Source: Christensenella sp. UBA3857 (lineage in GTDB: Bacteria; Bacillota; Clostridia; Christensenellales; CAG-138). From it: 5,442 bases of DNA. Below, piece after piece: positions 1 to 4,324 of this stretch (within the stretch, counting starts at the first letter, position 1; each line of letters starts with the position of its first letter). The position numbers and the translations under genes are program-made. The DNA is taken from NCBI GenBank assembly GCA_002392505.1, contig DGHD01000029.1, positions 52,889 to 58,330 of the forward strand. Direction: 5' to 3'. The notes beneath the pieces were generated by a model. That model made no database searches. It worked only from the letters and a program-made list of their open reading frames with translations, and was not told the origin of the DNA.

Positions 1-72
1 TCGGCTGAAAACCGCGAAGCGTCTCAAAAGATACCTTTTGAGGCTGTATATCGTTATGTGAATGCGCCCTAA
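1..72 (+). CDS. Possible 3' end of an upstream rightward gene (partial)
   Basis: The first reading frame is open from the left edge to a TAA at 70-72 and would give the last 23 residues of a protein ending FEAVYRYVNAP. I do not recognise the product. In favour: a good rho-independent terminator lies right after the stop, as expected at the end of a rightward gene. Against: the stretch is very short, the second frame is also open to 61, and the 5' arm of the terminator stem and a second hairpin (23-42) lie inside the supposed coding sequence. It may instead be the untranslated tail of an upstream transcript. Confidence 0.3.
   Translation, partial: SAENREASQKIPFEAVYRYVNAP
23..42 (+). other. 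Perfect 8-bp hairpin just before the terminator
   Basis: CTCAAAAG (23-30) and CTTTTGAG (35-42) pair perfectly around the 4-nt loop ATAC. The last three bases (40-42) also belong to the 5' arm of the terminator stem at 40-47, so the two helices compete at their junction. No U-tract follows on either strand, so this is not itself a terminator. Confidence 0.45.
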
Positions 73-88
73 AAACAGCCTCTTTTTT
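40..88 (+). terminator. Rho-independent terminator of the upstream rightward transcript
   Basis: GAGGCTGT (40-47) pairs perfectly with ACAGCCTC (75-82) and is followed at once by six T residues (83-88). The 27-nt loop is longer than usual. On the opposite strand the same stem is followed by AAAA, so it works as a terminator only for rightward transcription. The T-run overlaps the stop codon of the convergent DUF378 gene. Confidence 0.6.
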
Positions 89-305
89 ATGCTTCGCTCT
101 CGCTCATGATCCCGGCACGGTTGCGCCTGCGGAAAAGCATCGTTATGCCCCATATTCCCGCGAGCCCGACGAGCGTATAGATGATCCTCGAGACCACGCC
201 GCTCATGCCTCCGAATATCGCGGCTACGAGATCGAATTGAAAGATCCCGATAAGACCCCAGTTCAGCGCGCCGACAACTATCAGTATAAGTGAAATTGTA
301 TCCAT
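87..305 (-). CDS. DUF378 family small membrane protein (YuzA-like)
   Basis: A 72-residue hydrophobic protein. Residues about 4-31 and 41-58 form two predicted membrane segments. The first carries GALNWGLIG (residues 12-20), the hallmark I associate with the DUF378/YuzA family. The tail (residues 59-72) has a basic RRRNR cluster followed by an acidic end, which by the positive-inside rule places the C-terminus in the cytoplasm. Length is normal for the family, whose function is unknown. The ATG is well supported: AGGAGG lies 8-9 nt upstream on the minus strand (around 314-319). A sigma-A-like promoter at 403-431 would give a roughly 90-nt leader. The gene is probably monocistronic, since its upstream neighbour spo0A is 537 bp away and has its own probable terminator. 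No leftward terminator is visible before the window edge. Confidence 0.85.
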   Translation of the reverse strand: MDTISLILIVVGALNWGLIGIFQFDLVAAIFGGMSGVVSRIIYTLVGLAGIWGITMLFRRRNRAGIMSESEA

Positions 306-402
306 TGATCGATCCTCCTTTCATGCCCTTTTCAGGTCTTGAGCATTTACGGATAGCTTTGACGAAGCGACGGTCGATTATTCAAGAAAAGCCTTGGGAA
401 TG

Positions 403-431
403 ATTGTAAAAATCGCGTTTCGACCTGTAAA
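403..431 (-). promoter_or_regulatory. Sigma-A-type promoter for the DUF378 gene
   Basis: Read leftward, the -35 element is TTTACA (426-431) and the -10 element is TACAAT (403-408), separated by exactly 17 nt. Each matches the consensus at five of six positions. The start of transcription would fall near 396, about 90 nt before the ATG. Inferred from sequence only. Confidence 0.6.
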
Positions 432-538
432 CACGCCGCACCCAAAGAAATCGGAAACCGCGGAAACAAATCCCCGTGAATAATTTACAGCATGAAAAAT
501 GAGCGGGTTATTGTCGACGGCAGGCATTTCGGTGCGAG

Positions 539-616
539 TTTTCCACAGTTTCCACAGAGTTATCCACTTTTTTAGGAACTGCGGCGATTACGCCTGTTAA
601 AAACCCATGTGGAAAA
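539..616. promoter_or_regulatory. Cluster of four DnaA-box-like sequences
   Basis: Compared with the DnaA box TTATCCACA, there are rightward copies TTTTCCACA (539-547, one mismatch), GTTTCCACA (548-556, two mismatches) and TTATCCACT (560-568, one mismatch). A leftward copy, TGTGGAAAA, lies at 608-616 (one mismatch). The first two abut with a 9-bp period and the third follows after 3 bp. Tight head-to-tail boxes of this kind are typical of bacterial origins and of DnaA-binding regulatory clusters. An AT-rich stretch follows (about 640-667). There is no dnaA or dnaN in view, so whether this is an origin, a DnaA-titrating site or a control site is unknown. Confidence 0.6.
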
Positions 617-678
617 ACTTCGATGATTTTTCGTGGAAGCACAATAAAGTAAAAAAGTAACAAATATCGGCGCAAGAG

Positions 679-714
679 CGTCCGGAGGGGTGAACGATAT
701 TCACTCCGCGGACG
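679..714. repeat. 36-nt imperfect inverted repeat
   Basis: CGTCCG (679-684) pairs with CGGACG (709-714). After a small internal loop, GGGGTGAA (687-694) pairs with TTCACTCC (700-707) with one G-T wobble, around the 5-nt loop CGATA. That gives 14 base pairs in total. Neither side has a T-run, so it is unlikely to be an intrinsic terminator. It could be a protein-binding operator, an RNA-processing hairpin or part of the neighbouring DnaA-box region. Confidence 0.55.
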
Positions 715-724
715 GACGGATGTT

Positions 725-798
725 CCAAAACAACGAAAACGCGCCGCCGACCTGTTGCCCAAAGCCCGGGGGATGGCATGGAAACAAGTCGGAGGCGC
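725..798 (-). terminator. Probable terminator downstream of spo0A
   Basis: Read leftward, the arm at 798-785 pairs with the arm at 754-741 over 14 positions, with one mismatch and one G-U pair. It encloses a 30-nt loop that contains the CCCGGG palindrome. The stem is followed on the minus strand by a T-rich tract, GTTTTCGTTGTTTT (740-727). It starts 45 nt after the spo0A stop. The long loop and interrupted T-tract weaken the call. Confidence 0.5.
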
Positions 799-842
799 AT
801 CCTTTTATGCCGCTCCTTTCGTATTTATTCAACCGCCCTGCG

Positions 843-1661
843 TCACACGGCGGCGTTTTTGAGCTCTGCCTCGGGCGCCGGCTTCAATGCGCCGCGCCCG
901 TCCTCTATAATGAGCTTGTCCGCGACGAGAGCGATGAATTCGCCGTTCGTCGGCTTTTCGTTTTTGCCGTAGATATTGAATCCGAAGAGCTTGTTCACGT
1001 TTTCTATCTTGCCGCGAGTCCAGCTCACCTCGATCGCGTGCCGTATCGCGCGCTCCACCTTGGAGGGCGAGGTGTTGAACCGCTTAGCAATGCCGGGGTA
1101 GAGCTCCTTCGTAATGTGGCTTATGAGCTCCGGCTTGTAAAACACCATGCGTATCGCCTCGCGCAGGTAATGGTAGCCCTTTATGTGCGCCGGGATACCC
1201 ACGGAGAGGAACACCGCGGTGATCTTTTCGTCGAGCGTCCTTGCCGTGGGCGAGAACGCCGCGCTCTTTTCCGCGTCCGCCGCGGTCGCAGTCATAAGAT
1301 CGAGCATCCTTTTATACAGGTATTCCGGCTCGACCGGCTTAAGCATCACGTAGCTCGCGCCCTTCGAGAACGCACGCTGCAAAAGACCGTCGTTTCGCAT
1401 ATAGGAAACGATCATTATTACGTCGGGCTTTGCGGAGGGCTCGTCCGCGAGCGCTTCCAAAAGATCGAGCCCGTCGAGCATGGGCATCACGAGCTCCGAA
1501 ATGAGCACGTCGAAATGCTCCTCGCGCAGCTTCTCGAGCGCCTCCTGCCCGTTCGACGCCTCGACAAACCTTATCACGTCCTTGTCGGTTTTGAACATCT
1601 CCCTTACCGATCTTCTGAAAAGCGCGTTCCCGTCCGCCATCAATACACGATACTCGCTCAT
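843..1661 (-). CDS. spo0A: Spo0A-family sporulation response regulator with a degenerate receiver domain
   Basis: Spo0A is the cytoplasmic master transcription regulator of sporulation entry. This 272-residue copy has a receiver (about 3-122), a linker (123-143) and the Spo0A DNA-binding domain (about 144-254). The latter carries signature stretches GIPAHIKGY (155-163), YLREAI (165-170), VERAIRHAIEV (202-212) and KPTNGEFIALVADKL (236-250). The receiver aligns without gaps to B. subtilis Spo0A as I recall it, up to the phosphoacceptor, where Asp56 is Glu (GAG codon). The acidic pair is Asp10-Gly11 and the switch Thr/Ser is Val85, while Lys108 is kept. A tail of about 15 residues extends past the usual end. 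The start is supported by GGAGGT at 1671-1676, 9 nt upstream. No spoIVB or other usual neighbour is visible, so this may be a second paralogue. Family assignment is near certain; phosphorylation-independent activity is inference. Confidence 0.95.
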   Translation of the reverse strand: MSEYRVLMADGNALFRRSVREMFKTDKDVIRFVEASNGQEALEKLREEHFDVLISELVMPMLDGLDLLEALADEPSAKPDVIMIVSYMRNDGLLQRAFSKGASYVMLKPVEPEYLYKRMLDLMTATAADAEKSAAFSPTARTLDEKITAVFLSVGIPAHIKGYHYLREAIRMVFYKPELISHITKELYPGIAKRFNTSPSKVERAIRHAIEVSWTRGKIENVNKLFGFNIYGKNEKPTNGEFIALVADKLIIEDGRGALKPAPEAELKNAAV

Positions 1662-1683
1662 TTTTCATACACCTCCGAATTCA

Positions 1684-1777
1684 TTTGTCAGTCGACGGCA
1701 TTCTTAAAAAATGTCTCCGCCTTATGACAAAATTGTAATGCCGCAAAACCTGCATTTCCACGGGAACATTTGTCGTA
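1684..1777. promoter_or_regulatory. Three 0A-box-like TTTGTC motifs upstream of spo0A
   Basis: Against the Spo0A binding box TTTGTCRAA, matches are TTTGTCAGT (1684-1692, plus, 7 of 9), TTTGTCATA (1723-1731, minus, 8 of 9) and TTTGTCGTA (1769-1777, plus, 8 of 9). The middle one overlaps the predicted start of spo0A transcription and the third lies just upstream of the predicted -35. Spo0A autoregulation is known in Bacillus; here it is inferred from motif position only. Confidence 0.35.
1732..1760 (-). promoter_or_regulatory. Candidate promoter of spo0A
   Basis: Read leftward, -35 TGGAAA (1755-1760, four of six) and -10 TACAAT (1732-1737, five of six) are separated by 17 nt. The start would be near 1725, giving a leader of about 63 nt. 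I looked for a sigma-H type promoter, as drives spo0A in Bacillus, and did not find a well-spaced one. Confidence 0.4.
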
Positions 1778-1789
1778 TTCCCGCTTCTT

Positions 1790-1820
1790 TTGACCCGGGA
1801 ACGTCGTTTTTTGCGATAAT
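1790..1820 (+). promoter_or_regulatory. Weak upstream candidate promoter for the rimP operon
   Basis: TTGACC (1790-1795) and GATAAT (1815-1820) each match the sigma-A consensus at five of six positions, but the spacer is 19 nt, longer than ideal. If used, it would give a leader of about 270 nt ahead of rimP. The better promoter at 1942-1970 makes this one optional. Confidence 0.25.
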
Positions 1821-1941
1821 TCGACCGCTATGCTGCTTTTTGCCGAGGTTTGGACGAAGGAATTAGCGTCGAAAAACGCGCTCGAGAGCCGCGGCGGTAA
1901 GTTTTTATATCAAAAAAATAGGGCTGATTTGAAAAAAAGCC

Positions 1942-1970
1942 TTGCAAATATGAATAAACTGTGTTATATT
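1942..1970 (+). promoter_or_regulatory. Main sigma-A promoter of the rimP-nusA-ylxR-ylxQ-infB operon
   Basis: The -35 is TTGCAA (1942-1947) and the -10 is TATATT (1965-1970), with a 17-nt spacer and an extended -10 TG at 1962-1963. A-tracts just upstream (around 1913-1919 and 1932-1938) resemble an UP element. Transcription would begin near 1977, leaving a leader of about 125 nt before rimP that contains two hairpins. This is the strongest promoter in the window. Confidence 0.7.
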
Positions 1971-1986
1971 GGTTATTGTTGTAACG

Positions 1987-2013
1987 GGATCGTATTGTTT
2001 TTTGGTACGATCC
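1987..2013 (+). ncRNA. First leader hairpin of the rimP operon
   Basis: GGATCGTA (1987-1994) pairs perfectly with TACGATCC (2006-2013) over 8 bp. G-T wobbles can extend the stem into the T-rich loop. It begins about 10 nt after the predicted transcription start. The T-run lies in the loop rather than after the stem, so it is a structural hairpin rather than a terminator. It may protect the 5' end or take part in leader control. Confidence 0.5.
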
Positions 2014-2051
2014 GTATGTTTCCTGTGAATGAGCTTTATGAGCTTGTTGTG

Positions 2052-2081
2052 AAGAGTGGGCAAAACCCGCTCTTTAATTTT
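2052..2081 (+). terminator. Attenuator-like terminator in the rimP leader
   Basis: AAGAGTGGG (2052-2060) pairs with CCCGCTCTT (2066-2074) over 9 bp with one G-T wobble, around the loop CAAAA. It is followed by the imperfect T-rich tract TAATTTT (2075-2081). It sits after the promoter and just before the rimP ribosome binding site AAGGA (2085-2089). A GAGTGGG-type hairpin ahead of rimP is a pattern I recall from other Bacillota, where nusA operons are thought to be autoregulated through the leader. Attenuation is inferred from position and shape; no competing antiterminator was identified with confidence. Confidence 0.6.
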
Positions 2082-2100
2082 GAAAAGGACGGTTGAGGCA

Positions 2101-2568
2101 TTGAAGATAACCGAAAAAGTCGCATCGCTCGTCGCGCCGAAGATCGGCGAGCTCGGATTCGAGCTTTATGACGTCGAATTCAACAAGGAGTACGGCAGCT
2201 GGGAGCTTTTGATATTCATAGATTCTCCCTCCGGCGTAACGCTTGACGACTGCGAACGCGTGAGCACGGCGATAGATCCGATAATCGAAGAGGCGGATCC
2301 GATCGAGCAGGCATATTTTCTTACGGTAAGCTCCGTCGGCATCGACAGACCTCTCAAGCTGAGCAAGGATTTCGACCGCAGCATCGGCAGCAAGATCGAC
2401 GTCAAGCTCTACACCGCTCCAAGCGACAAGGCGCTCGGCAAGAACAAGAATTTCACCGCAGTGCTCGTCGCCCATGATGAGGAAACGTTTACCGTGGAAA
2501 ACGAAAAGGGCAGCTTTACGCTTCCCAAGAAGGCTGCGGCGCTGCTTAGGCCGCATATCGATTTCTAA
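2101..2568 (+). CDS. rimP: Ribosome maturation factor RimP
   Basis: RimP (YhbC/YlxS) is a cytoplasmic factor needed for maturation of the 30S ribosomal subunit. The 155-residue product is of normal length. It shows the alpha/beta N-domain (about 1-83) with the signature YFLTVSSVGIDRPL (72-85), followed by the C-terminal small beta-barrel (about 88-153). The family usually has SSPGLDRPL; here Pro is Val79, a mild change. I choose TTG at 2101, giving MKITEKV, with AAGGA at 2085-2089 eleven nt upstream. The longer in-frame GTG at 2056 falls inside the leader hairpin stem and adds non-family residues. It is the first gene of the operon, 22 nt before nusA. Confidence 0.93.
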   Translation: MKITEKVASLVAPKIGELGFELYDVEFNKEYGSWELLIFIDSPSGVTLDDCERVSTAIDPIIEEADPIEQAYFLTVSSVGIDRPLKLSKDFDRSIGSKIDVKLYTAPSDKALGKNKNFTAVLVAHDEETFTVENEKGSFTLPKKAAALLRPHIDF

Positions 2569-2590
2569 AAGAAGTAAAGGAGATAATAAA

Positions 2591-3706
2591 ATGAATTCGA
2601 ACGAGCTTATTCTTGCAATGAAGCAGATCGAGAAGGAACGCAACATCAAGGCGGAGGTGCTTATCGACGCCATAGAGGCGGCGCTCGTCTCCGCATATAA
2701 GCGCAATTATAACGTCAACACCAACGTTCGCGCATCCATGGATCCCGAAACGGGCACCATCGGCATTTTCGCCTCCAAATCCGTGGTCGAAACGGTGGAG
2801 AATCCCAACTCGGAGATCTCCCTCAAGGAAGCCAAGAAGATCAACCCCCTCTACGAGGTGGGCGACGTTCTTGAGGTGGAGGCCTTCCCGAAGGACTTCG
2901 GCCGCATCGCCGCGCAGACCGCGAAGCAGGTCGTGATACAGCGCATCCGCGAGGCGGAGCAGGGCGCCATTTTCGACGAGTTTGCCGAGAAGGAGGGCGA
3001 GATCCTCACAGCCATCGTGCAGCGCGTCGAGAAGAACGGCGTTTACGTCGAATTCGGCAAGACCGACGGTATCATCCCGTTTAACGAGGTCATCCAGGGC
3101 GAGACCTATAACCCCGGCGACCGCATCAAGGCTTACGTCTTAAAGGCGCAGCGCAACAACAAGGCGCCGCAGGTGCTCATTTCCCGCACCCATCCCGGTC
3201 TTGTAAAGCGCCTGTTCGAGCTTGAAGTGCCCGAGATCCAGTCCGGCGTCGTGCAGATCAAGTCCATCGCCCGCGAAGCGGGGCAGAGGACGAAGGTCGC
3301 CGTCGTCTCCTTCGATCCCAACGTGGACGCCGTCGGCGCATGCGTCGGTCCCAAGGGCATCAGGGTCGAGAGGATCGTCAACGAGATCCATAACGAGAAG
3401 ATCGACATCATCGAGTGGGATCCCGACATCGCCGTTTACATCGCGAAGTCCCTGAGCCCCGCACGCGTGCTCATGGTCTACGTAAACGAGGACGAGAAGG
3501 CCGCAAAGGTCGTCGTTCCCGATAATCAGCTCTCGCTTGCGATCGGCAAGGAGGGTCAGAACGCAAGGCTCGCCGCCAAGCTCACCGGCTGGAAGATCGA
3601 CATCAAGTCGAAGTCCGTCGCCGACGAGGAAATGGATATCGAGCCCGCGGAAGAGTTTGAGGAGCTTGACGAAGGCGAAGACGCCAAGTCCGGATCCGAG
3701 GAATAA
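2591..3706 (+). CDS. nusA: Transcription termination/antitermination factor NusA
   Basis: NusA binds RNA polymerase and nascent RNA, promoting pausing and intrinsic termination or supporting antitermination on rRNA operons. The 371-residue product has the N-terminal polymerase-binding domain (about 1-125), an S1 domain (about 135-199), KH1 (about 231-290, GPKG at 253-256) and KH2 (about 300-345, GKEG at 319-322). It ends in an acidic tail (343-371) rich in Glu and Asp. The length fits the short NusA of Bacillota, without the C-terminal acidic repeats of proteobacterial NusA. The ATG at 2591 has AGGAG (2578-2582) 8 nt upstream; the frame is open further 5' but that part overlaps rimP. It is a likely regulator of its own leader. 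Confidence 0.97.
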   Translation: MNSNELILAMKQIEKERNIKAEVLIDAIEAALVSAYKRNYNVNTNVRASMDPETGTIGIFASKSVVETVENPNSEISLKEAKKINPLYEVGDVLEVEAFPKDFGRIAAQTAKQVVIQRIREAEQGAIFDEFAEKEGEILTAIVQRVEKNGVYVEFGKTDGIIPFNEVIQGETYNPGDRIKAYVLKAQRNNKAPQVLISRTHPGLVKRLFELEVPEIQSGVVQIKSIAREAGQRTKVAVVSFDPNVDAVGACVGPKGIRVERIVNEIHNEKIDIIEWDPDIAVYIAKSLSPARVLMVYVNEDEKAAKVVVPDNQLSLAIGKEGQNARLAAKLTGWKIDIKSKSVADEEMDIEPAEEFEELDEGEDAKSGSEE

Positions 3707-3721
3707 ACAGAGGTTTTTGAT

Positions 3722-3997
3722 TTGGCAAAGAAGATACCAATGCGAATGTGCGTCGGCTGCCGCGAAATGAAGGAGAAAAGGTCCCTCGTTCGGGTGGTCA
3801 GGGCAGAAAACGGCGCCGCCTGCGTCGATCCCACGGGCAAGATGAACGGCAGGGGAGCGTACGTGTGCCCCTCTGCGGAATGCCTTAAAAAGGCCGTCAA
3901 GAGCCGTGCGCTCGACCGTGCGCTCGAGGTCACCGTTTCGCCCGAGGTGATGGAGCGCCTTGCCTCGGAGGTCGAAAGGCGGGGGCAGAGCGAGTGA
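3722..3997 (+). CDS. ylxR: YlxR family RNA-binding protein (RNase P modulator RnpM)
   Basis: The 91-residue product carries the family hallmarks: RMCVGCREMKEK (8-19) with Cys10 and Cys13, SLVRVVR (21-27), DPTGK (36-40), GRGAYVC (43-49) and Cys54 in the CL motif. YlxR proteins are small, basic, RNA-binding proteins encoded between nusA and infB in Bacillota. The B. subtilis member has been reported to bind RNase P RNA and was renamed RnpM. The start is TTG at 3722, giving MAKKIPMRMC, with AGAGG (3709-3713) 8 nt upstream. The internal ATG at 3740 would lie too close to the conserved Cys motif. It follows nusA by 15 nt and overlaps ylxQ by 4 nt. Confidence 0.92.
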   Translation: MAKKIPMRMCVGCREMKEKRSLVRVVRAENGAACVDPTGKMNGRGAYVCPSAECLKKAVKSRALDRALEVTVSPEVMERLASEVERRGQSE

Positions 3998-4308
3998 GAT
4001 CACCTGAAGACGAAAGGCTCCTTGCCGCGCTCGGCTTCGCAATGAAGGCGGGAAAGGTAAGATCCGGCGAATTCGCCGCTCAAAAGGCGCTTAAAAGCGG
4101 GCGCGCGGCGCTCGCCGTGATAGACAAGGATTGTTCGGAACAGACGAAGAAGCATTGGTCGCAAATGTGTATTAACGCCGGAGTTCCGCTCATAGAGGCG
4201 GAGGGACCCGGCAGGGCGATCGGAAAGGATTCCCACATGGTCGCCTGTGTTCTCGATAACGGCTTCGCGGAGATGATCCTCCGCTGCCGGCAGAAAAACG
4301 AATTGTAA
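3994..4308 (+). CDS. ylxQ: YlxQ family ribosomal L7Ae-like protein
   Basis: A 104-residue protein of the L7Ae/L30e/S12e fold, a family that recognises kink-turn RNA. Family-typical features are LGFAMKAGKVRSGE (13-26), the hydrophobic strand AALAVIDKDCS (38-48) followed by a lysine-containing helix, and a C-terminal MVACVLDNGFAEMI (82-95). Its position after ylxR and before infB is the standard one. The cellular RNA target of YlxQ is not established; a role near the ribosome is inferred from the operon. The start is GTG at 3994, whose GTGA overlaps the ylxR TGA, so translation is probably coupled. A G-rich stretch at 3981-3985 lies 8 nt upstream. The stop is 16 nt before infB. Confidence 0.88.
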   Translation: MRSPEDERLLAALGFAMKAGKVRSGEFAAQKALKSGRAALAVIDKDCSEQTKKHWSQMCINAGVPLIEAEGPGRAIGKDSHMVACVLDNGFAEMILRCRQKNEL

Positions 4309-4324
4309 TTCGGGGGTAAACAAT

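Larger units (their letters stand above)
306..842. other. 537-bp non-coding region between the DUF378 gene and spo0A
   Basis: I find no convincing gene here. Open frames on either strand lack ribosome binding sites or run across hairpins and DnaA boxes. Recognisable content is the DUF378 promoter (403-431), a short direct repeat CGGAAAC (452-458 and 461-467), the DnaA-box cluster (539-616), an AT-rich stretch (about 640-667), a 36-nt dyad (679-714) and the probable spo0A terminator (725-798). No tRNA or known riboswitch was recognised. Confidence 0.6.

Noticed and set aside
597..800. A small leftward frame (67 codons) downstream of spo0A
   Set aside because: An AAAGGAG-like sequence lies near 812, but the frame covers the terminator stem, the dyad and the AT-rich stretch, and its product looks random.
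690..1727. A 345-codon open frame on the plus strand
   Set aside because: It lies antisense to spo0A, whose protein matches a known family along its full length. The antisense product is Arg/His-rich without recognisable domains, and the frame starts inside the 679-714 dyad with no convincing ribosome binding site.
1690..1735. A sigma-H promoter for spo0A
   Set aside because: A GAAT core and a GGAGA-like element are present on the minus strand, but the spacing is far too short for the sigma-H consensus.
1830..2096. An 88-codon open frame on the plus strand before rimP
   Set aside because: It runs across the operon promoter and both leader hairpins, has no clear ribosome binding site and no family features.
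2056..2100. An upstream GTG start for rimP at 2056
   Set aside because: The GTG lies inside the leader hairpin stem, lacks a ribosome binding site and would add 15 residues not typical of RimP. TTG at 2101 fits better.
3140..4042. A 300-codon open frame on the minus strand
   Set aside because: It is the antisense shadow of nusA and ylxR, both strongly supported by conserved motifs. Long antisense frames are expected in GC-rich codon use.
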